DNA of 64,000 nt from SXOA01 sp051004015 (GTDB lineage: Bacteria; Planctomycetota; Planctomycetia; Pirellulales; Pirellulaceae), in NCBI GenBank assembly GCA_051004015.1, contig JBPCKT010000040.1, forward strand, positions 1 to 64,000, written 5' to 3'. Position numbers and translations under genes: made by a program. Numbering within the stretch: position 1 is the stretch's first letter; each line of letters starts with the position of its first letter. The notes below the pieces were generated by a model that did not search any database, was not told where the DNA came from, and was given only the letters and a program-made list of their open reading frames with translations. Positions 41,206-49,079 of this stretch are shown piece by piece.

Positions 41206-41846
41206 TTGGGCTCGGGGTAGGCCAGGTTCCAGGCTTCGGTCAGTTTCGCCACCGCGGCATGCAGGCGGCTTTTCACGGTGCCGACGGGAATCTCGAGGGA
41301 CTCAGCCGCTTCGCGATACTTCATCTCCTGGAAGTAAACCAGGTGAACGACCTCTCGCAATCCGGCCGGCAACTGCTTAACGGCCGCCGCCAGCCAATCC
41401 CGCCGCTCGTCCGCGCTGACTTGCAGCGTGGGAGAAGGTTCCTGGCTAACGAGCAGATCCATCAGCTTCCCCACCTCCTCACCTTCACTGCCGCTGGAGC
41501 GATCCAGGCTGACCATGCGGTGGCGGCGATTTCGCCGCTGCGCGTCGATGGCCTGGTGAGTCGCAATCGTATAGAGCCAGGGACGCACGGCGCGCCCCGC
41601 CTCATACTGCTGGCATTTCAGGTGTACTTGCAGGAACGCGGCTTGGAAGGCGTCTTCCGCCATCTCCGCGCTCCCCAGGTAACGCCGCAGGTAGTTGAAA
41701 AGTTCGCGCTCATAGCGGTGAACCAATTCCGAGAAGAGCTCGCGGTTGCCGGTCTCCCGGTAACTGAGCAAAAGCTCTTCATCACTAAGCCCCGCGGCCT
41801 TACTGACAGGCTGCTGGGCGATCTGCGGCATGACGATGGTTTTCAT
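41202..41846 (-). CDS. ECF-type RNA polymerase sigma factor
   Basis: From ATG 41846 the protein is 214 residues. Sigma region 2 reads LFSELVHRYERELFNYLRRY, AEDAFQAAFLQVHLKCQQYE and the -10-binding segment RPWLYTIATHQAIDAQRRNRR. Region 4 is LPAGLREVVHLVYFQEMKYR, EAAESLEIPVGTVKSRLHAA, a normal HTH. It would direct RNA polymerase to promoters of a stress or envelope regulon. The start codon of the downstream anti-sigma/pseudopilin gene overlaps its stop (ATGA, 41202-41205), the standard layout for sigma and anti-sigma pairs. An alternative ATG is at 41831. Confidence 0.92.
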   Translation of the reverse strand: MKTIVMPQIAQQPVSKAAGLSDEELLLSYRETGNRELFSELVHRYERELFNYLRRYLGSAEMAEDAFQAAFLQVHLKCQQYEAGRAVRPWLYTIATHQAIDAQRRNRRHRMVSLDRSSGSEGEEVGKLMDLLVSQEPSPTLQVSADERRDWLAAAVKQLPAGLREVVHLVYFQEMKYREAAESLEIPVGTVKSRLHAAVAKLTEAWNLAYPEPK

Positions 41847-42109
41847 GGTTTGGTACGAAGCAAAAGGAGGAGAGTTCGCGGGCTCTGTCCGCCATCCCTT
41901 GGCGGCCGCCTGAAAATCTCGCCCGCGAGCGCGAACCTCCGGCACGATCATTGTAGCCGGAACTTGAGAGAAAAGCTGCAATCGGAAATACTAGCCCGAC
42001 ATGTTAGCGGGGAGATGGACGCCGCTCCCTCGCTGGCGCGTCGGGCTCGTGTGATTTGACAGCCGAGAACCGGCGTCTTACACTCACGGCACCTTCAAAA
42101 GCAAAGCCC

Positions 42110-43822
42110 ATGCCAGAGCCCACTGCACCCCCTGCCAGACCCATCACTTGGGCGGCGACGGGCGACGTAAATGCCTTTTTCGGCTTGATGTTAGATAACG
42201 TCGCCGATTTGCTTTTGATGGTCAGCTTGCTGACGGGCGTCTTTGCATTTCCTACAGACGTAGCCATCCGTTACATGATCCCGGGGACGGCCATCGGGGT
42301 CATGGTGGGCGATTTGCTGTTCTTTTGGCTCGCCCTCCACCTGGCGAAAAAGACCGGCCGCGGCGATGTCACCGCGATGCCACTGGGGCTGGATACACCC
42401 AGCACGTTTGGCATGGTCTTCTTCGTGCTCGGACCGGCTTTTTTGGCAGCCAAGGCTGCTGGCATGGCCGAGCACGACGCTGCCATCCATACGTGGCACA
42501 TCGGAATTTGTTCCATATTCATTAGCGGTTTATTCAAGTTGGCCTGCTCCGTCGGCTCGGGCTGGGTGCGGCGGCTGTTTCCCAGGGCGGGACTCTTAGG
42601 CTCTCTGACGGCTGTCGCGCTAGTGCTCATCAGCTTTCTGCCGCTGCTCGAATTGCTCCACTTGCCGCTGATCGGCCTGGTGGCGCTGGCGATTATTCTG
42701 ACCACGCTCATCGCCCGTGTCCCATTACCTTTCAAGATTCCCGGCGCGCTCGGCTCGCTGCTGATTGCCGGCGGACTGTATTACCTGATGCGCTGGCTGG
42801 AGAGCGCGCAACTCCTTCCGCCGGCGCTCGCCCTGCCAGCCGCTCATGCGGAGATTGATCCGCAGCAGGCGCTGCTTCCTTATGAGTATCTGAGCGCATT
42901 CCGCTTCGAGTGGATTTCAGCGATGAACGACACGCTGAAGTACTTGCCGATAGTGATTCCATTCGCGCTCGGCACCGTGGTCGGCGGCATCGACTGCACG
43001 GAGAGCGCCGCGGCAGCAGGGGACGATTACGACACTTCCTCCGTGATCGGAATTGAGGCCATTGCCACGCTCATTGCCAGCCTCTTTGGCGGAGTCATTC
43101 AGACAACTCCTTACATCGGCCATCCCGCTTACAAAGCGATGGGGGGGCGAGCGGCTTACACGCTGGCCACCGCGCTGTTCGTCGGCTCAGCGGGGTTGAT
43201 TGGCTATTTCGGCTACCTTTACGTTTATATCCCTAAGCCGACCGTCTTTCCGATTCTGATTTTCGTCGGGCTGGAGATCACGGCGCAGAGTTTTCGCGCC
43301 ACGCCCAAGCGGCATTATCCCGCAGTCGCGCTGGCCTGTGTTCCTGCGCTGGCGGCATTGGCCATGATCTACGTGGACAAGCTGGTGCCGCTGGGAGCCA
43401 AGATCGCCGGCACGCCGATGGAAGCGGAAGTGGGGACACTCCGCATCCTCGCCAACGGCTTCATCGTCACCAGCCTCCTCTGGTCGTCGGCGCTGGCGGC
43501 CCTGATCGATCGCAAGCTGTTTTGGGCAGCGGCGTTCTTTCTGGTCGCCGCATTATGTGCAGCGTTTGGCATCATCCATTCTCCCGCGCCGGGCAGTCCG
43601 CTGTTTGTGCCGTGGGAGACGGGGGAAGTCAAACCGGAGATGCAATTGTTCTTTGGCTTCTATCCCAGTGTATTCTTTACGGTGGTCATTCCCTATGTCG
43701 CCGGCTATCTGGCCGTGGGCGTGATGCTCATTCTCTGGGGCGGGTACGACCGGCTGGTAGGAGGCAAGCCTCAACCAGAACAGGATCCACCGGAAGATGA
43801 GGAGGAGGACGAAGAAGAATAG
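42110..43822 (+). CDS. NCS2-like nucleobase permease
   Basis: From ATG 42110 the protein is 570 residues with about 12 membrane segments. The opening AATGDVNAFFGLMLDNVADL, TAMPLGLDTPSTFGMVFFVL (about 93-112) and VGGIDCTESAAAAGDDYDTS (about 300-319), with QTTPYIGHPAYKAMGGRAAY following, correspond to the NCS2/AzgA-like substrate and repeat segments. It probably takes up a purine or pyrimidine, or a related organic anion, with H+ or Na+. A very acidic tail (DPPEDEEEDEEE) is unusual. Two bases separate its stop from the methyltransferase start, so they are cotranscribed. Confidence 0.82.
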   Translation: MPEPTAPPARPITWAATGDVNAFFGLMLDNVADLLLMVSLLTGVFAFPTDVAIRYMIPGTAIGVMVGDLLFFWLALHLAKKTGRGDVTAMPLGLDTPSTFGMVFFVLGPAFLAAKAAGMAEHDAAIHTWHIGICSIFISGLFKLACSVGSGWVRRLFPRAGLLGSLTAVALVLISFLPLLELLHLPLIGLVALAIILTTLIARVPLPFKIPGALGSLLIAGGLYYLMRWLESAQLLPPALALPAAHAEIDPQQALLPYEYLSAFRFEWISAMNDTLKYLPIVIPFALGTVVGGIDCTESAAAAGDDYDTSSVIGIEAIATLIASLFGGVIQTTPYIGHPAYKAMGGRAAYTLATALFVGSAGLIGYFGYLYVYIPKPTVFPILIFVGLEITAQSFRATPKRHYPAVALACVPALAALAMIYVDKLVPLGAKIAGTPMEAEVGTLRILANGFIVTSLLWSSALAALIDRKLFWAAAFFLVAALCAAFGIIHSPAPGSPLFVPWETGEVKPEMQLFFGFYPSVFFTVVIPYVAGYLAVGVMLILWGGYDRLVGGKPQPEQDPPEDEEEDEEE

Positions 43823-43824
43823 CC

Positions 43825-44523
43825 ATGCCTCTCTCCCGCATTCTCGAAGTCGAAGTAATGGACACCGCCGCCGAAGCCGAAGACTACAACTCGATGGACC
43901 ATTCAGCAGTGAATGCACTGTTCGCGCAGGATCTGGTGAACTTTCTGGCGAGCGGGGGGCGTGAGCCCCCTGATACTATCGAGTGCGAAATTCACATCCT
44001 CGACCTCGGCACCGGCACCGCACTCATTCCCATCGAAGTCTGCCGCCGCACCGCCAACTGCAGCATCCTGGCAGTTGATCTGGCCGCTCACATGCTCGAG
44101 CTAGCCGAACAGAACATCGCCGCCGCAGATCTTGCCGGTCGCATCGAGCTGGAACAAATTGATGCCAAGGCATTGCCGTTCCCGGACGGCCGCTTTGACG
44201 TTGTCATGTCCAATAGCATCATCCACCACATACCGGAGCCGATGCACTCTCTCCGGGAAGCCGCGCGAGTCACCAAATCGGGCGGCCTGCTGTTCTTCCG
44301 CGATTTGCTGCGTCCGGAGGACGAGGCGACGTTAGCACGCCTGGTCCAGACTTATGCCGGGAGTGAAAACGTCCACTCCCGGCAGATGTTCGCCGACTCG
44401 CTCCACGCAGCGCTATCGCTGGACGAGATCCGCGACCTCGTCACGCAGCTAGGTTTTCCCGCCGATTCCGTCCAGCGGACCAGCGATCGCCACTGGACAT
44501 GGATTGGCAAAAAAGTGGGGTAG
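43825..44523 (+). CDS. class I SAM-dependent methyltransferase
   Basis: The 232-residue protein has motif I ILDLGTGTALIPIEVCRR (about 53-70), ILAVDLAAHMLELAEQN, IDAKALPFPDGRFDVVMSNS and IIHHIPEPMHSLREAARVTK, GGLLFFRDLLRP: a methyltransferase-11/ubiE-type enzyme. Substrate unknown. Two oddities: bases 43947-43977, coding for LASGGREPPDT, are a copy of an intergenic repeat (39022-39052), inserted between helix 1 and strand 1; and the last two codons plus stop (GTG GGG TAG) belong to a 24-bp repeat arm at 44515-44538. It follows the permease by 2 bp. Confidence 0.88.
   Translation: MPLSRILEVEVMDTAAEAEDYNSMDHSAVNALFAQDLVNFLASGGREPPDTIECEIHILDLGTGTALIPIEVCRRTANCSILAVDLAAHMLELAEQNIAAADLAGRIELEQIDAKALPFPDGRFDVVMSNSIIHHIPEPMHSLREAARVTKSGGLLFFRDLLRPEDEATLARLVQTYAGSENVHSRQMFADSLHAALSLDEIRDLVTQLGFPADSVQRTSDRHWTWIGKKVG
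43947..43977. repeat. 31-bp repeat, in-frame coding copy
   Basis: Reverse-complement match to 39022-39052 with one difference (GTGAGC against GTAAGC). It is read in frame in the methyltransferase, before motif I. Confidence 0.85.
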
Positions 44524-44538
44524 GCTTCCAGCCTGCCC
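44515..44538. repeat. 24-bp repeat half-copy at methyltransferase stop
   Basis: Identical to the left arm (49018-49041) of the palindrome between two minus-strand genes at 49 kb. It contains the TAG stop of the methyltransferase. The second arm is missing here. Confidence 0.85.
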
Positions 44539-44544
44539 AAACTC

Positions 44545-45915
44545 TTACAGGCACCGCAAGAACGCCACCAAATCCTGCTTCTCGTCCGCCGTCAATTTGA
44601 GCTCCAGGACCAGGTTGAAAAACTCCACCGTGTCATCGAGCGTCAGCAGCCGGTCGTCATGCAGGTAAGGAGGCGAATCTTTGATGCCGCGGAGCGGGAA
44701 AGTCTTGATCGGGCCGTCAGACGACGCTTTGCGGCCATTGATCATCTTTTCCTTGAAAAACCGCTCCACCTTCAGGTTGTGCATCAGGTTGTCGGTGTAG
44801 AAGGGAGGCGTATGGCACGTGGCGCACTGGCCCTTTCCATGAAACACCTTCTCCCCGCGGATCTCCGCCTCGCTGGCCTTGGCGGGGTTGAGCTTGCCGA
44901 GCAGATTCAACTTTGGGGCGGGCGGGAAATCGAGAATGGACTGGAACTCCGCCATGAAATGGACCTGGCTGCCACGCTCCAGAATGTTGACGCCCTTTCT
45001 CTGCGCCTGCTCCGGATCGCCGTCAAAGTATGCCGCTCGCTGCTCAAATTCCGTGAAGTCCTCCACCGTCTTGAGCGCCCGTTGAGAGCCAAAGAGCCGC
45101 TGAATGTTCAGCCCTCGCAGCGTGGGTGTTTCGATCCGGTGGCGGTGCTCGTTGGGGCGGATGTCGCCAACCGTGTGCGTCGCCCCGTTCGTGTGGCCAT
45201 TGGCATGGCAGTCGAAACATGCCACCCCTTGATGGGCCTTGAGTGCTCGCCGGTCGTCGGTGGTATTGAACTGGGCCTGTGGGAACGGAGTAAGCAAGAG
45301 TCGCAACCCTTCGAGCTGCTTGGGATTGAGGATGTCCTTGAACAGGCCATTAAAATTCCCTAGCGTCACGAGCTGCCCCTTGGAGACATCCCCCAGGTCA
45401 GGACGCGTCGTCAGATAAATCGGCGCGGGAAATTCCGGCAGCAGGTGGTCCGCCAGGTCAAAATCCAAATCGAACCGGGCCAGATCGCGCTCCGTCTGCT
45501 TCTTCACCTCGTCAATCTGCAATTTGGGAAAGACCATTCCCCCCGCTTCGTGGTGGGGATGCGGCAGCGGAAAGAAGCCGGCGGGCCAGGCATCCTTGGC
45601 CTTGATCTCCTCGGGCTTCATCGCGGCGAGCTTATCCCAGGTCATGCCCGGGGTAAGCTTGACTCGCACTCCGTCTTGCACCGCTTTGCCTTTGGACATC
45701 TTCGCCCCTTCGGCCGGCTGGTTGCTCAAATCATACCGCTGCTCGAGCAGCTTCTGATGGCGCTCGGCAAATTCCGGCTTGGCCTGCTGCAAGCGTTTGA
45801 CCAGGGCGGGGAAGTCTTCTTTCTCCTGGGCGGAGGAAAGACTGAATGAGCCTGCCAGCAATGCCGCCAGTACAGCAATTGCGAGAGGAACGCGAGAGGG
45901 AATTCCGGTGTTCAT
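44545..45915 (-). CDS. secreted di-haem cytochrome c peroxidase/MauG-like protein
   Basis: From ATG 45915 (AAGGACAAC upstream) this 456-residue protein has a signal peptide (LAIAVLAALLAGSFSLSSAQ). Two c-type haem motifs are present: CFDCH (233-237) and CATCH (364-368), the second followed by TPPFYTDNLMHNL. Their spacing and the C-terminal TFPLRGIKDSPPYLHDDRLL, TLDDTVEFFN match bacterial cytochrome c peroxidase/MauG proteins that act in the periplasm. The N-terminal 200 residues are longer than in standard peroxidases. The likely reaction is reduction of peroxide or oxidation of a partner; the true substrate is open. Confidence 0.87.
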   Translation of the reverse strand: MNTGIPSRVPLAIAVLAALLAGSFSLSSAQEKEDFPALVKRLQQAKPEFAERHQKLLEQRYDLSNQPAEGAKMSKGKAVQDGVRVKLTPGMTWDKLAAMKPEEIKAKDAWPAGFFPLPHPHHEAGGMVFPKLQIDEVKKQTERDLARFDLDFDLADHLLPEFPAPIYLTTRPDLGDVSKGQLVTLGNFNGLFKDILNPKQLEGLRLLLTPFPQAQFNTTDDRRALKAHQGVACFDCHANGHTNGATHTVGDIRPNEHRHRIETPTLRGLNIQRLFGSQRALKTVEDFTEFEQRAAYFDGDPEQAQRKGVNILERGSQVHFMAEFQSILDFPPAPKLNLLGKLNPAKASEAEIRGEKVFHGKGQCATCHTPPFYTDNLMHNLKVERFFKEKMINGRKASSDGPIKTFPLRGIKDSPPYLHDDRLLTLDDTVEFFNLVLELKLTADEKQDLVAFLRCL

Positions 45916-46029
45916 TGTTGTCCTTTCATGAAGGGAGAGTGCTCCAGCCTTGCTTTGTAGCAATTGGCAAGCCATAAGTGATCCCGTTCGGGTAGTGTAT
46001 CGAGGGGAGGCCAGGGACGCCAGCCGCGC

Positions 46030-46827
46030 CTACAACCCCAGCACGTCGTACATGCTATAGAGGCCCGGCTGTTGTTTGGCTATGAACTTGGCCGCGGCGA
46101 GGGCGCCCATTGCGTAGCAATCGCGGTTCGACGCTTTGACGGAGACTTCCAGCGTTTCCCCCAGCAGGCCGAAGATGATGGTGTGCTCGCCGGGGTTGTC
46201 GCCCGTGCGTACGGCGTGGTAGCCGATCTCGTGCTGCGGCCGTTTGCCGACGATTCCTTCGCGGCCATGCGTATGCAGCGTTTGCCCCATCACGCCGGCG
46301 ATGATTTCGCCAAACTTGAGGGCTGTGCCGCTGGGCGAGTCTTCTTTCGTCCGGTGATGCCGCTCGATGATTTCCACGTCCACGCCGCCGCCGTTGTCCT
46401 TGAGCGCCGCTCCGACCGTGGCGACGAGCTTCATCGCCAGGTTCACTGTCAGGCTCATGCTGGGGGACCAGACGATGGGGATATGCACTGAAGCTTCCGA
46501 TACTTGCTCCCTCTGCCGCTCATTCAGGCCGGTCGTCGCCATAACTAGCGGCGTCTTGTGCTGCACGCAAATGCCGAGAATCCGCTCGGCTGCCTCGGGA
46601 ATGGAAAAATCGATGAGAGCGTCGGTCTTCACGTTCAAATGTGCGGCCAGAGGCACATGCAGCTCGATGATGCCGCAGGCCAAGCCGGCGTCTTTGCCTA
46701 GCTCGGAGTGCTGCTCATGCTCAAGGGCGGCGACAATCTTTAGTTGTGGGTCGGTGCTGGCGAGCGCGATCAATCGCTTTCCCATGCGACCGGCGGCACC
46801 GTGGATGGCGATGGAGGTTGTTGACAT
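46030..46827 (-). CDS. dapB: 4-hydroxy-tetrahydrodipicolinate reductase
   Basis: At 265 residues this is normal length. The nucleotide-binding GAAGRMGKRLI is at 10-20, LIDFSIPEAA at 71-80, LVMATTGLNERQ at 94-105, and the active-site segment ERHHRTKEDSPSGTA at 155-169 contains the His pair and Lys of DapB; GEHTIIFGLLGETLEVS follows. It reduces the dihydrodipicolinate precursor with NAD(P)H in lysine and meso-diaminopimelate synthesis. It begins 3 bp after the end of thrC, on the same strand; both belong to the aspartate pathway. Confidence 0.95.
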   Translation of the reverse strand: MSTTSIAIHGAAGRMGKRLIALASTDPQLKIVAALEHEQHSELGKDAGLACGIIELHVPLAAHLNVKTDALIDFSIPEAAERILGICVQHKTPLVMATTGLNERQREQVSEASVHIPIVWSPSMSLTVNLAMKLVATVGAALKDNGGGVDVEIIERHHRTKEDSPSGTALKFGEIIAGVMGQTLHTHGREGIVGKRPQHEIGYHAVRTGDNPGEHTIIFGLLGETLEVSVKASNRDCYAMGALAAAKFIAKQQPGLYSMYDVLGL

Positions 46828-46830
46828 AAC

Positions 46831-48231
46831 TCACGAGTAGAGATTGATGGCCTTCACGATTTCCCCCAGATCATTCGGCACAGCCACAGCCCGGTTGGCG
46901 AACGACGCCCGCCGCACTCCGCGGCTGCCGAGGACTTTGTTGAATTGTTCCTGGTCGGTGGTGTGGTAGGCGACGGTGGCGGTGGGGTCCTTAAGCTGAT
47001 GGCCTGTGAGGATGCAAACAACCCGATCATCCGCTGCGATGATGCCTTGGTCTCGCAGCAGCCGCGCTCCCGCCACGCTGGCCGCGCTGGCCGGCTCGCA
47101 GCCGATGCCGCCGGCGCCGACTTTGGCTTTGGCGTCGAGGATTTCCTGATCGCTCACCTGCCGCACCACGCCTTGCAAATCCTCGAGCGCCCGCAGGCAT
47201 TTCCGCAAATTGACGGGACGGTTGATCTCGATCGCGCTGGCGATGGTGTTTGCCTTGCGGCCGAGCTGATCAAGCTCTTTGAAATAGTGGTCGGCGATGC
47301 TCATGTTTGCCTGGCCGCTGTTCCAGCGCAGGCCGCGGCGCTCGTACAGTTCGTAAAGGGTATCCGCTCCTGAAGCGTTGATCACAGCCAGCCGCGGCGC
47401 GCGCTCGATCAGGCCGAGGGCTTTCAGCTCCCCGAAGGCTTTGCCGAAGGCGCTGCTGTTTCCCAGGTTGCCGCCGGGGACGACGATCCAGTCCGGCACC
47501 TCCCAGCGAAGGGCTTCCAGCACGCGGAACATGATGGTCTTTTGCCCCTCCAGCCGGAACGGATTGACGCTGTTGACGAGGTAAATTCCCAGGTCGCGCG
47601 AGACCTCCTGCACGCGGGCCATGGCGTCGTCGAAGTCGCCGGCAATTTGAATGGTGAGGGCCCCGTAATCGAGGGCCTGCGAAAGCTTGCCGTAGGATAT
47701 CTTCCCCGAGCCGATGAAGATGACCCCCTTGATGGTCCGCACTGACGCACAGTACATAGCGAGCGAGGCGCTAGTGTTGCCGGTGGAGGCGCAGGCGGCC
47801 CTTTTGGCTCCCGTCGCCTTGGCGTGCGTGAAGGCGGCGGACATGCCGTTGTCCTTGAAGCTGCCGGAAGGGTTCATCCCCTCATGCTGCAAATAGAGAC
47901 GCCCCGGTTTCATGCCGACAAACGAGCCGACGCTGTCCGACTGATGCAGAATCGTTTGCCCTTCACCGACAGTGACCACGCTTTCCGGCTTGGCGAACGG
48001 AAGCAGCTCATGGAACCGCCAGACGCCGCTGAAACGGAGCGGCTCATGCCGGCGGGACCAGGTTTCCTCAAACCAGCGAAGGCTCTTGGGAATGGCCCCC
48101 CGGTTCCAGTCGTACAGCACGTCCAACAGATCCCCGCACTGGGGGCACGCCACCCGCACCTCCTCCACGCCGCAGGTGTAGCCGCAAGCTGGGCTGATGC
48201 AGCGCTGGAAGGCAAAATCGGAGAGGGGCAC
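46831..48231 (-). CDS. thrC: threonine synthase
   Basis: The 466-residue PLP enzyme has an N-terminal zinc-ribbon-like segment (CISPACGYTCGVEEVRVACP then QCG, residues 11-33), the PLP lysine in GMNPSGSFKDNGMSAAF (K126), the SxGNTSASLA phosphate-binding loop (ASTGNTSASLAMYCAS) and VVPGGNLGNSSAFGKAF. It converts O-phosphohomoserine to threonine. The fold is of the long archaeal/planctomycete type with the metal-ribbon lead. It is cotranscribed with dapB (3-bp gap). Confidence 0.94.
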   Translation of the reverse strand: MPLSDFAFQRCISPACGYTCGVEEVRVACPQCGDLLDVLYDWNRGAIPKSLRWFEETWSRRHEPLRFSGVWRFHELLPFAKPESVVTVGEGQTILHQSDSVGSFVGMKPGRLYLQHEGMNPSGSFKDNGMSAAFTHAKATGAKRAACASTGNTSASLAMYCASVRTIKGVIFIGSGKISYGKLSQALDYGALTIQIAGDFDDAMARVQEVSRDLGIYLVNSVNPFRLEGQKTIMFRVLEALRWEVPDWIVVPGGNLGNSSAFGKAFGELKALGLIERAPRLAVINASGADTLYELYERRGLRWNSGQANMSIADHYFKELDQLGRKANTIASAIEINRPVNLRKCLRALEDLQGVVRQVSDQEILDAKAKVGAGGIGCEPASAASVAGARLLRDQGIIAADDRVVCILTGHQLKDPTATVAYHTTDQEQFNKVLGSRGVRRASFANRAVAVPNDLGEIVKAINLYS

Positions 48232-48336
48232 GGCTGGAAAGGCTTACGTGGAAAGAAGTTGTTGCGACGGTTAGAGATAGAATCAGTCTAGGGGAGGGGC
48301 CGAAAACGGGCAAGGCGAAGCGGCCCTTGACACACC

Positions 48337-49005
48337 CTACTTCTTTTCCACTTTCGCCCCGCGCAGCACGATATCGTCCCAGTCGCTGGTGTCGTCGAAC
48401 GTGCCGATGCCGATCTGACCCCAGGCGAAGGTTTTGTCCTTGGCGGTCATGACGGGCTTTTGCATGTCGTCGAAATAAACCTCAATCGTTCCCTCCTTCA
48501 CCCGGCGGACGATTTTGACGTTGTGCCACTTGTCGTCCCAATTCGTCCCATCGGTTGAAGTGAGCGAAATCTTGGTCCGCGGAGCGTCGTTGACGATGAA
48601 AATCTGATTGGCGTGATCATCCGCCTTCTTGCCCAGATGGACGTAGTAAAAATGAGCCGGATCCTGATAGCCGAAGACCAGGACCGCATCGCGGTGGCCG
48701 TAGTCGGGGTGCGTGCTGAGAACCTTGGCCGTCAGGTCGAAGTCGCCCGCAATGACGTCCTTGAGCAGGGCAACGTTGGTCGGGCTGCGATGCGGAGGCT
48801 TGTAGGTAGTCTCTTTTTTGTGCTGGCTGAAGACACCTCCCTTGTCGGACTTCTTGTGGGACCATTGTTTGGCATCCAGCGGCTGCCAGTGGTTGGTGTC
48901 CTTTTCGAAGTCCTCTTGGAAGAGGAGGGGGAGCTCGTCGGCGGCACGGGCGACCAGCGAGTGCGACGACAAGAGAATCGCCAGGCAGAGGATGCGATGA
49001 GACAT
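48337..49005 (-). CDS. secreted DUF1080-like beta-jelly-roll protein
   Basis: From ATG 49005 (AAGGAAATCAC upstream) the protein has 222 residues with a signal peptide (ILCLAILLSSHSLVARAAD). The mature part LFQEDFEKDTNHWQPLDAKQ, DAVLVFGYQDPAHFYYVHLG, WHNVKIVRRVKEGTIEVYFD and WGQIGIGTFDDTSDWDDIVL is a concanavalin-like jelly roll related to DUF1080/3-keto-disaccharide-hydrolase proteins. A sugar-binding or hydrolytic role in the periplasm is likely from the family. A perfect 24-bp palindrome lies 12 bp upstream of its ATG. Confidence 0.8.
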   Translation of the reverse strand: MSHRILCLAILLSSHSLVARAADELPLLFQEDFEKDTNHWQPLDAKQWSHKKSDKGGVFSQHKKETTYKPPHRSPTNVALLKDVIAGDFDLTAKVLSTHPDYGHRDAVLVFGYQDPAHFYYVHLGKKADDHANQIFIVNDAPRTKISLTSTDGTNWDDKWHNVKIVRRVKEGTIEVYFDDMQKPVMTAKDKTFAWGQIGIGTFDDTSDWDDIVLRGAKVEKK

Positions 49006-49017
49006 GTGATTTCCTTG

Positions 49018-49075
49018 GTGGGGTAGGCTTCCAGCCTGCCCAGATTTTTTAGGGCAGGCTGGAAGCCTACCCCAC
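49018..49075. repeat. perfect 24-bp palindrome with 10-base loop
   Basis: Arms 49018-49041 and 49052-49075 are exact reverse complements (GTGGGGTAGGCTTCC... and complement). It sits between the stop of the PQQ-type dehydrogenase gene and the start of the jelly-roll protein gene. One arm recurs at 44515-44538. It could block transcription between the two genes. Confidence 0.92.
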
Positions 49076-49079
49076 TTCC

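Noticed and set aside
42056..42109. Longer N-terminus of the permease
   Set aside because: The 18 extra residues are polar, do not resemble the family, and the ATG at 42110 begins right before the conserved region.
44515..49075. Repeated 24-bp palindromes considered as CRISPR repeats
   Set aside because: Copies are 4.5 kb apart, not regularly spaced, and there are no spacers or cas genes.
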